A DNA stretch of 32,241 bases from Enterobacter chuandaensis. Lineage in GTDB: Bacteria; Pseudomonadota; Gammaproteobacteria; Enterobacterales; Enterobacteriaceae. A program made the position numbers and the translations under genes. Below are positions 24,794 through 32,241 of the stretch, piece by piece (position 1 is the first letter of the stretch; every line of letters begins with the position of its first letter). The notes beneath the pieces were generated by a model. It saw only the letters and a list, made by a program, of their open reading frames with translations, was not told where the DNA came from and ran no database searches. The stretch spans positions 1 to 32,241 of the forward strand of contig NZ_QZCS01000022.1 in assembly GCF_003594915.1 (NCBI RefSeq). The letters run 5' to 3'.

Positions 24794-25950
24794 ATCGGAT
24801 CGACCGGGACGACGTTTTCGCTTGGGTAGCAGCCCAGCACTTTCATAGAACGGGTGATTTCACCCAGCTCGCGCAGGGCTTTTTGCATGGAGGCAGACTC
24901 CAGGTTGGCCTGGATATCAAGATAGAACATCTCTTCCCACGGATTACCGTGGATCGGACGTGATTCCAGCTTCGTCATGATCAGGTTGTGGTTACGCAGC
25001 ACCAGCAGGGCTTCAACCAGCGCGCCGGCCTGTTGACCGGTCGCCATCAGCAGCGTGGTTTTCGCCGGCACCTGGTCTGACACGTTGATTGCCTTGCGGG
25101 CCAGCACCACGAAGCGGGTGATGTTTTGCGTCTGGTTTGCCAGGTTGCGTTCCAGCACCTGTAAACCATACAGCGCGCCGCCCGCTTCGCTGCCGAGCGC
25201 AGCGACGGTTGGCGAGTTAGCCTGCGCCACTTTTTCCATCGCCGCCGAGGTGCTTTCGGTGTATTCAATTTTCCAGTTCGGATTGCGGTTCAGGAACTGG
25301 CTGCACTGCTGGAACGGCTGAGGATGGCTGTATACCGTTTCGATCTTGCTCAGGTCGGTGGAGCCGGAGACCAGCACGCAGTGATCGATAGGGATCGTCA
25401 GCTCGCCAACCAGCGACAGGCTGGTGTGCTGGAGCAGATCGTAGACGTCATTAATCGCGCCGGAGCTGGTGTTTTCAATCGGCACCACGGCGTAATCCGC
25501 CTGGCCGGTTTCTACCTGATTGAAAATATCAGCAAACTTCGCGCAGCCGCTCTCAATAAATTCTTCGAAATGGCGTGCGGCATACTGACGTGCGGCCAGG
25601 TGAGAATAAGAGCCTTTCGGACCGAGGAAGGCGATACGCGCAGAGTGCGGATTGGTTTTGTTCAGATGCTGCTGGAGTAACGCTTGCTGAGTGAGTACGG
25701 AGTCTTCAATGATGAGCTGGAACAACCGGGTGATGTAGTGGGCATCGAGGTGATGCGCTTTGCCGAGCTGGATCAGACGCTCCAGCAGATCGCGCTCGCG
25801 GTCGATATCACGCACCGGGCGATGGGAGTCCAGTTTGGCTTTTCCCACTTCAACGGCAAGTGCGCGGCGTTCGGCCAGCAGCGCCAGTAATTTCTCGTCC
25901 AGCGCGCTGATTTTTACGCGCAGATCCAGTAACGGGTTTTCCGGTGTCAT
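24790..25950 (-). CDS. pheA: PheA, chorismate mutase / prephenate dehydratase
   Basis: PheA makes phenylpyruvate for phenylalanine. The 386-residue fusion equals E. coli: an AroQ mutase domain (about 1-95), a prephenate dehydratase domain (about 104-285) with the TRF motif at 278-280, and a regulatory ACT domain (about 299-386) with GALV at 309-312 and ESRP at 329-332, which sense phenylalanine. The gene is preceded by a full pheL leader with attenuator. Its stop codon overlaps by four bases the stop of the convergent SMP-30 gene, with no terminator between them. Residue positions are the same as in E. coli. Confidence 0.98.
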   Translation of the reverse strand: MTPENPLLDLRVKISALDEKLLALLAERRALAVEVGKAKLDSHRPVRDIDRERDLLERLIQLGKAHHLDAHYITRLFQLIIEDSVLTQQALLQQHLNKTNPHSARIAFLGPKGSYSHLAARQYAARHFEEFIESGCAKFADIFNQVETGQADYAVVPIENTSSGAINDVYDLLQHTSLSLVGELTIPIDHCVLVSGSTDLSKIETVYSHPQPFQQCSQFLNRNPNWKIEYTESTSAAMEKVAQANSPTVAALGSEAGGALYGLQVLERNLANQTQNITRFVVLARKAINVSDQVPAKTTLLMATGQQAGALVEALLVLRNHNLIMTKLESRPIHGNPWEEMFYLDIQANLESASMQKALRELGEITRSMKVLGCYPSENVVPVDPI

Positions 25951-25982
25951 AGTGTTGCCTGTCTCATTTTATCGTTATCAAT

Positions 25983-26011
25983 AAAAAAGGCCCCCCGGTG
26001 TGGGAGGCCTT
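25983..26011 (-). terminator. pheA attenuator (terminator hairpin)
   Basis: On the minus strand AAGGCCTCCC (26002-26011) pairs with GGGGGGCCTT (25987-25996), then a run of T. This is the conditional terminator between pheL and pheA. It forms when phenylalanyl-tRNA is plentiful and the leader is fully translated. Confidence 0.93.
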
Positions 26012-26014
26012 GTT

Positions 26015-26091
26015 GTTCGTCTTCGCATTCTTTATCACACGACGAAACGCCTCCCGTTCAGGGGAAGGTAAAAAAGAATGCGAAGAAGAAC
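26015..26091 (-). promoter_or_regulatory. pheL pause/attenuation hairpin
   Basis: Bases 26015-26032 and 26074-26091 are complementary at 17 of 18 positions. The upstream arm covers the phenylalanine codons of pheL, so a ribosome stalled there would break this stem and free the downstream arm to form the antiterminator. This is the classic amino acid attenuation layout. Confidence 0.85.
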
Positions 26092-26105
26092 GGCGTGAGT
26101 TTCAT
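26058..26105 (-). CDS. pheL: PheL leader peptide
   Basis: This 15-residue leader reads [15 protein letters not shown], with seven phenylalanines; E. coli PheL is [15 protein letters not shown]. Its translation senses charged tRNA-Phe and controls the attenuator before pheA. The peptide itself has no other known role. It is too short for ordinary gene finding. The seven Phe codons lie in the first arm of the pause hairpin. The match is clear in sequence, position and neighbouring structures. Confidence 0.95.
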   Translation of the reverse strand: [15 protein letters not shown]

Positions 26106-26131
26106 AAAGTCATCCAGTGTTTGATACCGTT

Positions 26132-26161
26132 AAAGTACCCGCACTGTTTTCACCCTGTCAA
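26132..26161 (-). promoter_or_regulatory. pheL-pheA promoter
   Basis: On the minus strand a perfect -35 TTGACA (26156-26161) and a -10 TACTTT (26132-26137) are 18 bases apart, upstream of pheL. Confidence 0.8.
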
Positions 26162-26162
26162 T

Positions 26163-26193
26163 AAAAAACAAAAAACGCGCCCGAAGGCGCGTT
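26163..26193 (-). terminator. raiA terminator
   Basis: AACGCGCC and GGCGCGTT pair around a four-base loop (26174-26193), followed on the minus strand by a T-rich tract. It ends raiA before the pheA promoter. Confidence 0.92.
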
Positions 26194-26216
26194 GGCGGTA
26201 CACTCAATTTAAAGGA

Positions 26217-26636
<420 letters not shown>

Positions 26637-26781
26637 TTATTTTGTCGGTTTTTGTCAGGGAATCTTTTTTGTGAGGCAGGACAGGAAGAGGTGAGATTTA
26701 CCTTGTCGAAGGCAAAAATTGGAGCCATAGTTGACTGGATGTGTTGAGGCTAAAGCGCTTCAGCGGCGCTCTGAAATGAAT

Positions 26782-26813
26782 AAAAAAAACGGCAGCCTCC
26801 GGGCTGCCGTTTT
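26782..26813. terminator. bamD terminator
   Basis: CGGCAGCC (26790-26797) pairs with GGCTGCCG (26802-26809), with a run of eight A residues before it. On the minus strand this gives a strong hairpin and T-run after bamD. The 140 bases between it and the raiA promoter show nothing recognisable. Confidence 0.93.
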
Positions 26814-26827
26814 GCATTGAGGCAATA

Positions 26828-27565
26828 TCAGGTATTGCTGCTGTTGGCGGCGATGATTTTCGCCACTTTCTCAGCCTGAGCGGTCATCTGCATCTGACGG
26901 TAAGCATTTTCCATCAGCTTCAGGCTGTCACGCGTTGCCTGAGTATCCGGGTAATCACGCAGCATACCTTCTACGCGGTTAACCACGGCAACCCATGCGC
27001 CGCGGCGGGTGTAGTATTCCGCGACGGAGTATTCATATTTCGCCAGTCGATCTTTCAGGAACACCAGACGTTTGGTGGCGTCAGTCACGTACTGGCTGTT
27101 TGGATAGCCGCGCACCAGCTTGGAGAAGTCATTGAAGGCGTCGCGCGCATGCTGCGGGTCACGGTCGGAACGATCCACGCCGAAGAAGCCCTGCAGGGCG
27201 CTGTCGTCCAGCGCCATGTTGGTCAGGCCGCGCATGTACATGACGTAGTCGATGTTAGGATGAGTCGGGTTCAGACGCATGAAACGATCGATAGTTGCCT
27301 GAGCCAGCGGCAGGTCGGCATTTTTGTAGTAGGCGTAGATAAGATCTAACTGTACCTGCTGCGAATACGGACCAAATGGATAGCGATTATCCAACGCTTC
27401 CAGTTGCGTTATCGCCTGTTTCCAGTTACCGTCCTGCAACTTTTGTTGTGCAGTCGCATAGATTTCATTCGGCGGATTGTCAGGGACCTGTTCATTCGAA
27501 CCGGAGCAGCCCACCAAAGCCAGGCTCAACGTGGCCGCTGCCACCAGATATTTCATGCGCGTCAT
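26828..27565 (-). CDS. bamD: BamD, outer membrane assembly lipoprotein
   Basis: BamD is the essential lipoprotein partner of BamA in folding outer membrane proteins. The 245-residue protein equals E. coli (YfiO). It has a lipoprotein signal with lipobox ALVGC, cysteine at residue 20, then five TPR-like helical repeats (about 30-240), with conserved [19 protein letters not shown] and [17 protein letters not shown] (both partly shown). It is divergent from rluD and ends at a strong terminator. BamE of the same complex is encoded at 7109-7447. Confidence 0.98.
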   Translation of the reverse strand: MTRMKYLVAAATLSLALVGCSGSNEQVPDNPPNEIYATAQQKLQDGNWKQAITQLEALDNRYPFGPYSQQVQLDLIYAYYKNADLPLAQATIDRFMRLNPTHPNIDYVMYMRGLTNMALDDSALQGFFGVDRSDRDPQHARDAFNDFSKLVRGYPNSQYVTDATKRLVFLKDRLAKYEYSVAEYYTRRGAWVAVVNRVEGMLRDYPDTQATRDSLKLMENAYRQMQMTAQAEKVAKIIAANSSNT

Positions 27566-27696
27566 GACGTTTTGACTTTCCTCAAATGTTTGTCCGGGAG
27601 AAACTCTGTTCCTGCTCCCGATTAAGACCAGCTACAATAGCACACTATATTAAACGGCAAAGCCGTAAAACCCAACGTTAAACAAAGAAGCAGTTT

Positions 27697-28677
27697 ATGG
27701 CACAACGAGTAGAACTCACCGCAACAGTCTCCGAAAATCAGCTCGGTCAACGCTTAGATCAGGCTTTGGCCGAATTGTTCCCTGATTATTCGCGTTCACG
27801 CATAAAAGAATGGATCCTTGACCAGCGCGTGCTGGTAAACGGCAAGATCTGGGACAAACCAAAAGAGAAAGTGTTTGGTGGGGAAGCTGTTGCCATCAAT
27901 GCTGAAATCGAAGAGGAAATCCGCTTCGAGCCGCAGGATATCCCACTGGATATCGTCTATGAAGACGATGACATTCTGGTGATCAACAAGCCGCGCGACC
28001 TGGTTGTTCATCCGGGGGCGGGAAATCCCGACGGTACGGTGCTTAATGCACTCCTTCATTATTATCCGCCGATCGCAGATGTCCCGCGCGCGGGCATCGT
28101 GCACCGTCTGGATAAAGACACCACCGGGTTGATGGTGGTGGCGAAGACCGTGCCTGCGCAGACCCGTCTGGTGGAATCGCTGCAGCTGCGTGAAATCACT
28201 CGCGAATATGAAGCGGTGGCGATTGGGCACATGACAGCTGGCGGCACGGTAGAAGAGCCAATCAGCCGTCACCCGACGAAACGCACCCATATGTCGGTGC
28301 ATCCGATGGGTAAACCAGCGGTGACGCACTATCGCATTATGGAGCACTTCCGTATTCACACGCGCCTGCGCCTGCGCCTGGAAACCGGCCGTACTCACCA
28401 GATCCGCGTACATATGGCACACATTACCCATCCGCTGGTGGGGGATCAGGTGTACGGCGGTCGTCCGCGTCCGCCAAAAGGCGCGTCAGACGAGTTCATC
28501 AGCGTACTGCGTAAATTCGATCGTCAGGCGCTGCACGCGACCATGCTGCGTCTTTATCATCCGATTACAGGCATTCAGATGGAATGGCATGCGCCTATCC
28601 CGCAGGATATGGTGGAACTTATTGACGCTATGCGTGCTGATTTCGAAGAACATAAGGATCAAGTGGACTGGTTATGA
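27697..28677 (+). CDS. rluD: RluD, 23S rRNA pseudouridine synthase
   Basis: RluD makes pseudouridines 1911, 1915 and 1917 in helix 69 of 23S rRNA, important for subunit joining and release. The 326-residue protein equals E. coli. It has an N-terminal S4-like RNA-binding domain (about 15-80, QRLDQALAELFPDYSRS) and the catalytic domain with HRLDKDTTGLMVVAK, where D139 is the catalytic aspartate. Its stop overlaps the pgeF start (ATGA), so the two are co-translated. Confidence 0.98.
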   Translation: MAQRVELTATVSENQLGQRLDQALAELFPDYSRSRIKEWILDQRVLVNGKIWDKPKEKVFGGEAVAINAEIEEEIRFEPQDIPLDIVYEDDDILVINKPRDLVVHPGAGNPDGTVLNALLHYYPPIADVPRAGIVHRLDKDTTGLMVVAKTVPAQTRLVESLQLREITREYEAVAIGHMTAGGTVEEPISRHPTKRTHMSVHPMGKPAVTHYRIMEHFRIHTRLRLRLETGRTHQIRVHMAHITHPLVGDQVYGGRPRPPKGASDEFISVLRKFDRQALHATMLRLYHPITGIQMEWHAPIPQDMVELIDAMRADFEEHKDQVDWL

Positions 28678-29405
28678 CCAAACTGATTGTCCCGGCGTGG
28701 CCACTGCCTGAAGGCGTGGCCGCCTGCAGTTCAACCCGTATCGGTGGCGTAAGCCAGGACGCGTGGGCGTCTTTGAACCTCGGTGCGCACTGTGGCGACA
28801 ACCTGGAACACGTTGAAGAAAACCGTAAGCGTCTGTTTGCTGCGGGGAACCTGCCGTCGAAACCGGTCTGGCTGGAACAGGTTCACGGTAACGCGGTGCT
28901 GAAGTTGACGGGGGAGCCCTATGCTTCTAAACGCGCTGATGCCTCGTACAGTAATACGCCGGGAACGGTTTGTGCGGTGATGACCGCCGATTGTCTGCCG
29001 GTGCTGTTTTGTAACCGTGCCGGTACGGAGGTGGCAGCAGCGCACGCGGGCTGGCGTGGCCTGTGTGAAGGCGTGCTCGAAGAAACTATCTCCTGTTTTA
29101 ACGATGAGCCAGCCAATATCATGGCCTGGCTTGGCCCGGCCATTGGCCCTCGCGCTTTTGAAGTGGGGCCGGAGGTTCGCGAAGCATTCATGGAAAAAGA
29201 TCCGCAAGCAGTGGAAGCTTTCCTGCCTTCGGGAGATAAATATCTGGCCGATATTTATCAGCTTGCCCGCCAGCGCCTGAATAATGCTGGCGTGACCCAG
29301 ATCTTCGGCGGAGATCGCTGTACCTTCACCGAAAAGGGTGATTTTTTCTCTTATCGCCGCGACAAGACGACGGGGCGTATGGCAAGTTTCATTTGGCTGA
29401 TATAA
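28674..29405 (+). CDS. pgeF: PgeF (YfiH), peptidoglycan editing factor
   Basis: This 243-residue protein belongs to the Cu-oxidase_4/YfiH family. E. coli PgeF prevents wrong incorporation of serine in place of alanine in peptidoglycan stems; relatives also show purine nucleoside phosphorylase-like and laccase-like activities. The zinc ligands H71 (EQVHGN), C107 (MTADCLPV) and H124 (AAHAGWRGL) are all present at the same numbers as in E. coli. It begins inside the stop codon of rluD. Function here is inferred from E. coli. Confidence 0.96.
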   Translation: MTKLIVPAWPLPEGVAACSSTRIGGVSQDAWASLNLGAHCGDNLEHVEENRKRLFAAGNLPSKPVWLEQVHGNAVLKLTGEPYASKRADASYSNTPGTVCAVMTADCLPVLFCNRAGTEVAAAHAGWRGLCEGVLEETISCFNDEPANIMAWLGPAIGPRAFEVGPEVREAFMEKDPQAVEAFLPSGDKYLADIYQLARQRLNNAGVTQIFGGDRCTFTEKGDFFSYRRDKTTGRMASFIWLI

Positions 29406-29467
29406 CCTAAAGAATCAAGACGATCCGGCACGTGCCGTTTTCTTTTCACATAATTCAGGTCATTAAC

Positions 29468-29496
29468 CTTGAATAATTGAGGGATGACCTCATTTA
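29468..29496 (+). promoter_or_regulatory. Sigma-32 heat-shock promoter of clpB
   Basis: CTTGAA (29468-29473) and CCTCATTTA (29488-29496), 14 bases apart, match the sigma-32 consensus and the known E. coli clpB promoter. Confidence 0.9.
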
Positions 29497-29534
29497 ATCT
29501 CCAGTAGCAAATTTGACCTGTTATGGGAGGAGTT

Positions 29535-32108
29535 ATGCGTCTGGATCGTCTTACTAATAAATTCCAGCTTGCTCTCGCCGATGCCCAGTCCCTCGCACTG
29601 GGGCACGACAACCAATTTATCGAACCTCTTCATTTAATGAGCGCCTTGCTGAATCAGGAAGGGGGATCGGTACGTCCTTTATTAACGTCCGCTGGCATTA
29701 ATGCTGGCCAGTTACGCACCGCTATCGATCAGGCGCTGAGCCGTTTACCGCAGGTAGAAGGTACCGGCGGCGACGTGCAGCCGTCGCAGGATCTGGTACG
29801 CGTGTTGAACCTTTGCGACAAGCTGGCGCAAAAACGTGGGGACAATTTTATTTCGTCAGAACTGTTTGTTCTGGCGGCGCTTGAATCACGCGGTACCTTG
29901 ACCGACCTGCTGAAATCTGCCGGTGCAACCACCGCAAATGTGACTCAGGCGATTGAGAAAATGCGCGGAGGTGAAAGCGTGAACGATCAGGGAGCCGAAG
30001 ACCAACGTCAGGCTTTGAAGAAATTTACGGTCGATCTGACCGAGCGTGCCGAACAGGGCAAGCTTGACCCGGTTATCGGCCGTGACGAAGAGATCCGCCG
30101 TACGATTCAGGTACTGCAGCGTCGTACCAAGAATAACCCGGTACTGATTGGTGAACCGGGTGTCGGTAAAACCGCCATCGTTGAAGGGCTGGCGCAGCGA
30201 ATCGTGAACGGTGAAGTGCCTGAAGGCCTGAAAGGCCGCCGTGTGCTGGCCCTGGACATGGGCGCGCTGGTGGCCGGTGCGAAATACCGCGGTGAGTTCG
30301 AAGAGCGTCTGAAAGGCGTGCTGAACGATCTGGCGAAACAGGAAGGCAACGTCATTCTGTTTATCGACGAACTGCACACCATGGTAGGAGCCGGTAAAGC
30401 GGACGGCGCGATGGATGCCGGGAACATGCTGAAACCTGCGCTGGCGCGCGGTGAGCTTCACTGTGTCGGTGCCACTACACTGGATGAGTACCGCCAGTAC
30501 ATTGAAAAAGATGCCGCTCTGGAACGCCGTTTCCAGAAAGTGTTTGTTGCCGAGCCAAGCGTTGAAGATACCATCGCGATCCTGCGTGGTCTGAAAGAGC
30601 GCTATGAGCTGCACCACCACGTGCAGATTACTGACCCGGCCATCGTTGCCGCGGCGACGCTTTCGCATCGTTATATCGCTGACCGTCAGCTGCCGGATAA
30701 AGCCATCGACCTTATCGATGAAGCCGCGTCCAGTATCCGCATGCAGATTGACTCGAAGCCGGAAGAGCTGGACCGACTCGACCGACGCATCATTCAGCTC
30801 AAGCTGGAACAGCAGGCGCTGAAGAAAGAGTCTGATGAGGCGAGTAAGAAACGCCTGGATATGCTCAATGAAGAACTGGACGATAAAGAGCGCCAGTATT
30901 CTGAGCTGGAAGAAGAGTGGAAAGCGGAGAAAGCTTCCCTTTCCGGTACTCAGACTATTAAAGCTGAACTCGAACAGGCAAAAATTGCTATTGAGCAGGC
31001 TCGCCGTGTCGGCGATCTGGCGCGGATGTCTGAACTGCAGTACGGCAAAATCCCTGAGCTGGAGAAACAGCTTGAGATTGCGACGCAGTCCGAAGGCAAA
31101 ACGATGCGTTTGTTACGTAATAAAGTGACGGATGCCGAAATTGCTGAAGTGCTGGCGCGCTGGACCGGTATTCCAGTGGCACGCATGCTGGAAGGCGAAC
31201 GTGAAAAACTTCTGCGCATGGAGCAGGATCTGCATAATCGCGTTATTGGCCAGAACGAAGCGGTTGAAGCAGTTTCCAACGCCATCCGTCGTAGCCGCGC
31301 AGGGCTTTCCGATCCTAATCGCCCGATTGGTTCGTTCCTGTTCCTGGGGCCAACCGGCGTCGGTAAAACAGAGCTGTGTAAAGCGCTGGCTAACTTTATG
31401 TTCGACAGCGACGATGCGATGGTGCGTATCGATATGTCCGAGTTTATGGAGAAACACTCCGTCTCGCGTCTGGTCGGTGCGCCTCCGGGATATGTCGGTT
31501 ATGAAGAAGGCGGTTACCTGACGGAAGCGGTGCGCCGTCGTCCTTATTCCGTCATTCTGCTGGATGAGGTGGAAAAAGCGCACCCTGATGTGTTCAACAT
31601 CCTGCTTCAGGTACTGGATGATGGTCGTCTGACCGACGGGCAGGGGAGAACGGTCGACTTCCGTAATACGGTTGTCATCATGACCTCGAACCTGGGTTCC
31701 GATTTGATTCAGGAACGCTTCGGTGAACTGGATTACGGTCATATGAAGGATCTGGTGCTCGGTGTGGTGAGCCATAACTTCCGTCCGGAGTTCATTAACC
31801 GTATAGATGAAGTAGTAGTCTTCCATCCTCTGGGTGAGAAACACATTGCGTCGATTGCGCAGATCCAGCTGCAGCGTCTGTACAAACGTCTGGAAGAGCG
31901 TGGATATGAAATTCACATCTCCGACGAGGCGCTGAAGCTGCTGAGCGCGAATGGTTACGATCCGGTATACGGTGCGCGTCCATTAAAACGTGCTATCCAG
32001 CAGCAGATCGAGAACCCGCTGGCGCAGCAGATTCTTTCAGGAGAGCTGATCCCAGGCAAAGTTATCCGTCTGGAAGCCAACGACGATCGCATTGTGGCAG
32101 TGCAGTAA
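29535..32108 (+). CDS. clpB: ClpB disaggregase
   Basis: ClpB is a hexameric AAA+ machine that pulls proteins out of aggregates with DnaK, DnaJ and GrpE (the last encoded at 10334). The 857-residue protein equals E. coli: N domain (about 1-145), first AAA+ domain with Walker A GEPGVGKT near 206-213, the regulatory coiled-coil M domain (about 410-525), and a second AAA+ domain with GPTGVGKT near 605-612. The start at 29535 follows GGGAGGAG; an ATG four codons upstream lies before that site. A sigma-32 promoter lies upstream, and an internal start at 29979 makes a short form. Confidence 0.98.
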   Translation: MRLDRLTNKFQLALADAQSLALGHDNQFIEPLHLMSALLNQEGGSVRPLLTSAGINAGQLRTAIDQALSRLPQVEGTGGDVQPSQDLVRVLNLCDKLAQKRGDNFISSELFVLAALESRGTLTDLLKSAGATTANVTQAIEKMRGGESVNDQGAEDQRQALKKFTVDLTERAEQGKLDPVIGRDEEIRRTIQVLQRRTKNNPVLIGEPGVGKTAIVEGLAQRIVNGEVPEGLKGRRVLALDMGALVAGAKYRGEFEERLKGVLNDLAKQEGNVILFIDELHTMVGAGKADGAMDAGNMLKPALARGELHCVGATTLDEYRQYIEKDAALERRFQKVFVAEPSVEDTIAILRGLKERYELHHHVQITDPAIVAAATLSHRYIADRQLPDKAIDLIDEAASSIRMQIDSKPEELDRLDRRIIQLKLEQQALKKESDEASKKRLDMLNEELDDKERQYSELEEEWKAEKASLSGTQTIKAELEQAKIAIEQARRVGDLARMSELQYGKIPELEKQLEIATQSEGKTMRLLRNKVTDAEIAEVLARWTGIPVARMLEGEREKLLRMEQDLHNRVIGQNEAVEAVSNAIRRSRAGLSDPNRPIGSFLFLGPTGVGKTELCKALANFMFDSDDAMVRIDMSEFMEKHSVSRLVGAPPGYVGYEEGGYLTEAVRRRPYSVILLDEVEKAHPDVFNILLQVLDDGRLTDGQGRTVDFRNTVVIMTSNLGSDLIQERFGELDYGHMKDLVLGVVSHNFRPEFINRIDEVVVFHPLGEKHIASIAQIQLQRLYKRLEERGYEIHISDEALKLLSANGYDPVYGARPLKRAIQQQIENPLAQQILSGELIPGKVIRLEANDDRIVAVQ
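29967..29981 (+). promoter_or_regulatory. Internal ribosome site and GTG start in clpB
   Basis: GGAGGTG at 29967-29973 lies five bases before an in-frame GTG at 29979, codon 149. In E. coli the same GTG codon 149 starts the shorter ClpB lacking the N domain. The site is conserved here and would give a 709-residue form. Confidence 0.85.
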
Positions 32109-32123
32109 GTCACAAAACGCAAA

Positions 32124-32150
32124 AACGAGCCGCTTGCGGCTCGTTTTTGT
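32124..32150 (+). terminator. clpB terminator
   Basis: AACGAGCCGC pairs with GCGGCTCGTT around TT, followed by a T-run. The remaining 91 bases to the window end hold no gene; the last part is AT-rich. Confidence 0.93.
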
Positions 32151-32241
32151 TTAAAAACCAGGCGAGAATTGAGGTCTGGGATGTGATTTGCCTGGAAAGT
32201 GAGCAGTCAGTAAATAATTTTCACTTTATTCTTGCAGCCTC

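Noticed and set aside
31113..31916. 267-residue open frame on the minus strand in clpB
   Set aside because: It is antisense to a fully conserved ClpB domain with no ribosome site or family resemblance.
32151..32241. Upstream promoter region of an rRNA operon, as follows clpB in E. coli
   Set aside because: The AT-rich stretch is suggestive, but no promoter hexamers or rRNA leader are visible before the window ends.

Overview
The window is chromosomal DNA from a member of the Enterobacteriaceae. Gene order and protein sequences closely follow the E. coli stretch from clpB to ssrA. The accessory genes (a DUF2946/PepSY pair beside rplS and an SMP-30-type gene between tyrA and pheA) and the sequence divergence suggest Enterobacter or a close relative rather than E. 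coli itself. The genus is an inference; no species-level marker was available.

Layout. (1) Positions 1 to about 5196 are one end of a P4-like phage satellite integrated at ssrA. It holds alpha-protein iterons (crr), an Ogr/Delta-type late promoter, sid, delta, psu, a cos site, one AT-rich cargo gene and a P4-type integrase. The cargo gene encodes an ApeA-like HEPN protein, probably an anti-phage defence effector. It sits between psu/cos and int, the known defence-island hotspot of P4 satellites. The replication gene (alpha) and the distal attachment site must lie left of the window. (2) 5197-7447: ssrA (tmRNA), smpB, ratA, rnfH and bamE. (3) 7586-14605: recN under LexA boxes, nadK, grpE with a heat-shock promoter, corB, ypjD and ffh. 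(4) 14618-16773: the rpsP-rimM-trmD-rplS operon. (5) 16848-18662: an accessory Met/His-rich DUF2946 protein plus a PepSY membrane protein. (6) 18665-21443: the YfiBNR cyclic-di-GMP module and a small lipoprotein. (7) 21493-26161: aromatic amino acid genes, with aroF-tyrA behind TyrR boxes and pheA behind a complete pheL attenuator; an SMP-30/gluconolactonase-like gene lies between tyrA and pheA. (8) 26163-32150: raiA with a class II CRP site, bamD, rluD-pgeF, and clpB with a heat-shock promoter and an internal start.

How the parts work together. The satellite retains the parts needed to parasitise a P2-like helper: Sid redirects capsid size, Delta turns on late genes, Psu suppresses Rho and decorates the capsid, and cos allows packaging. 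Its cargo gene probably protects the host or removes competing phages. The host side is mainly translation and quality control (tmRNA/SmpB, SRP, ribosomal proteins, RaiA, RluD), stress response (GrpE, ClpB, RecN) and envelope assembly (BamD, BamE). No wholly novel multi-gene system is evident. The strongest candidates for follow-up are the satellite cargo gene, the four-site GTATAC array upstream of int, and the Met/His-rich DUF2946-PepSY pair.
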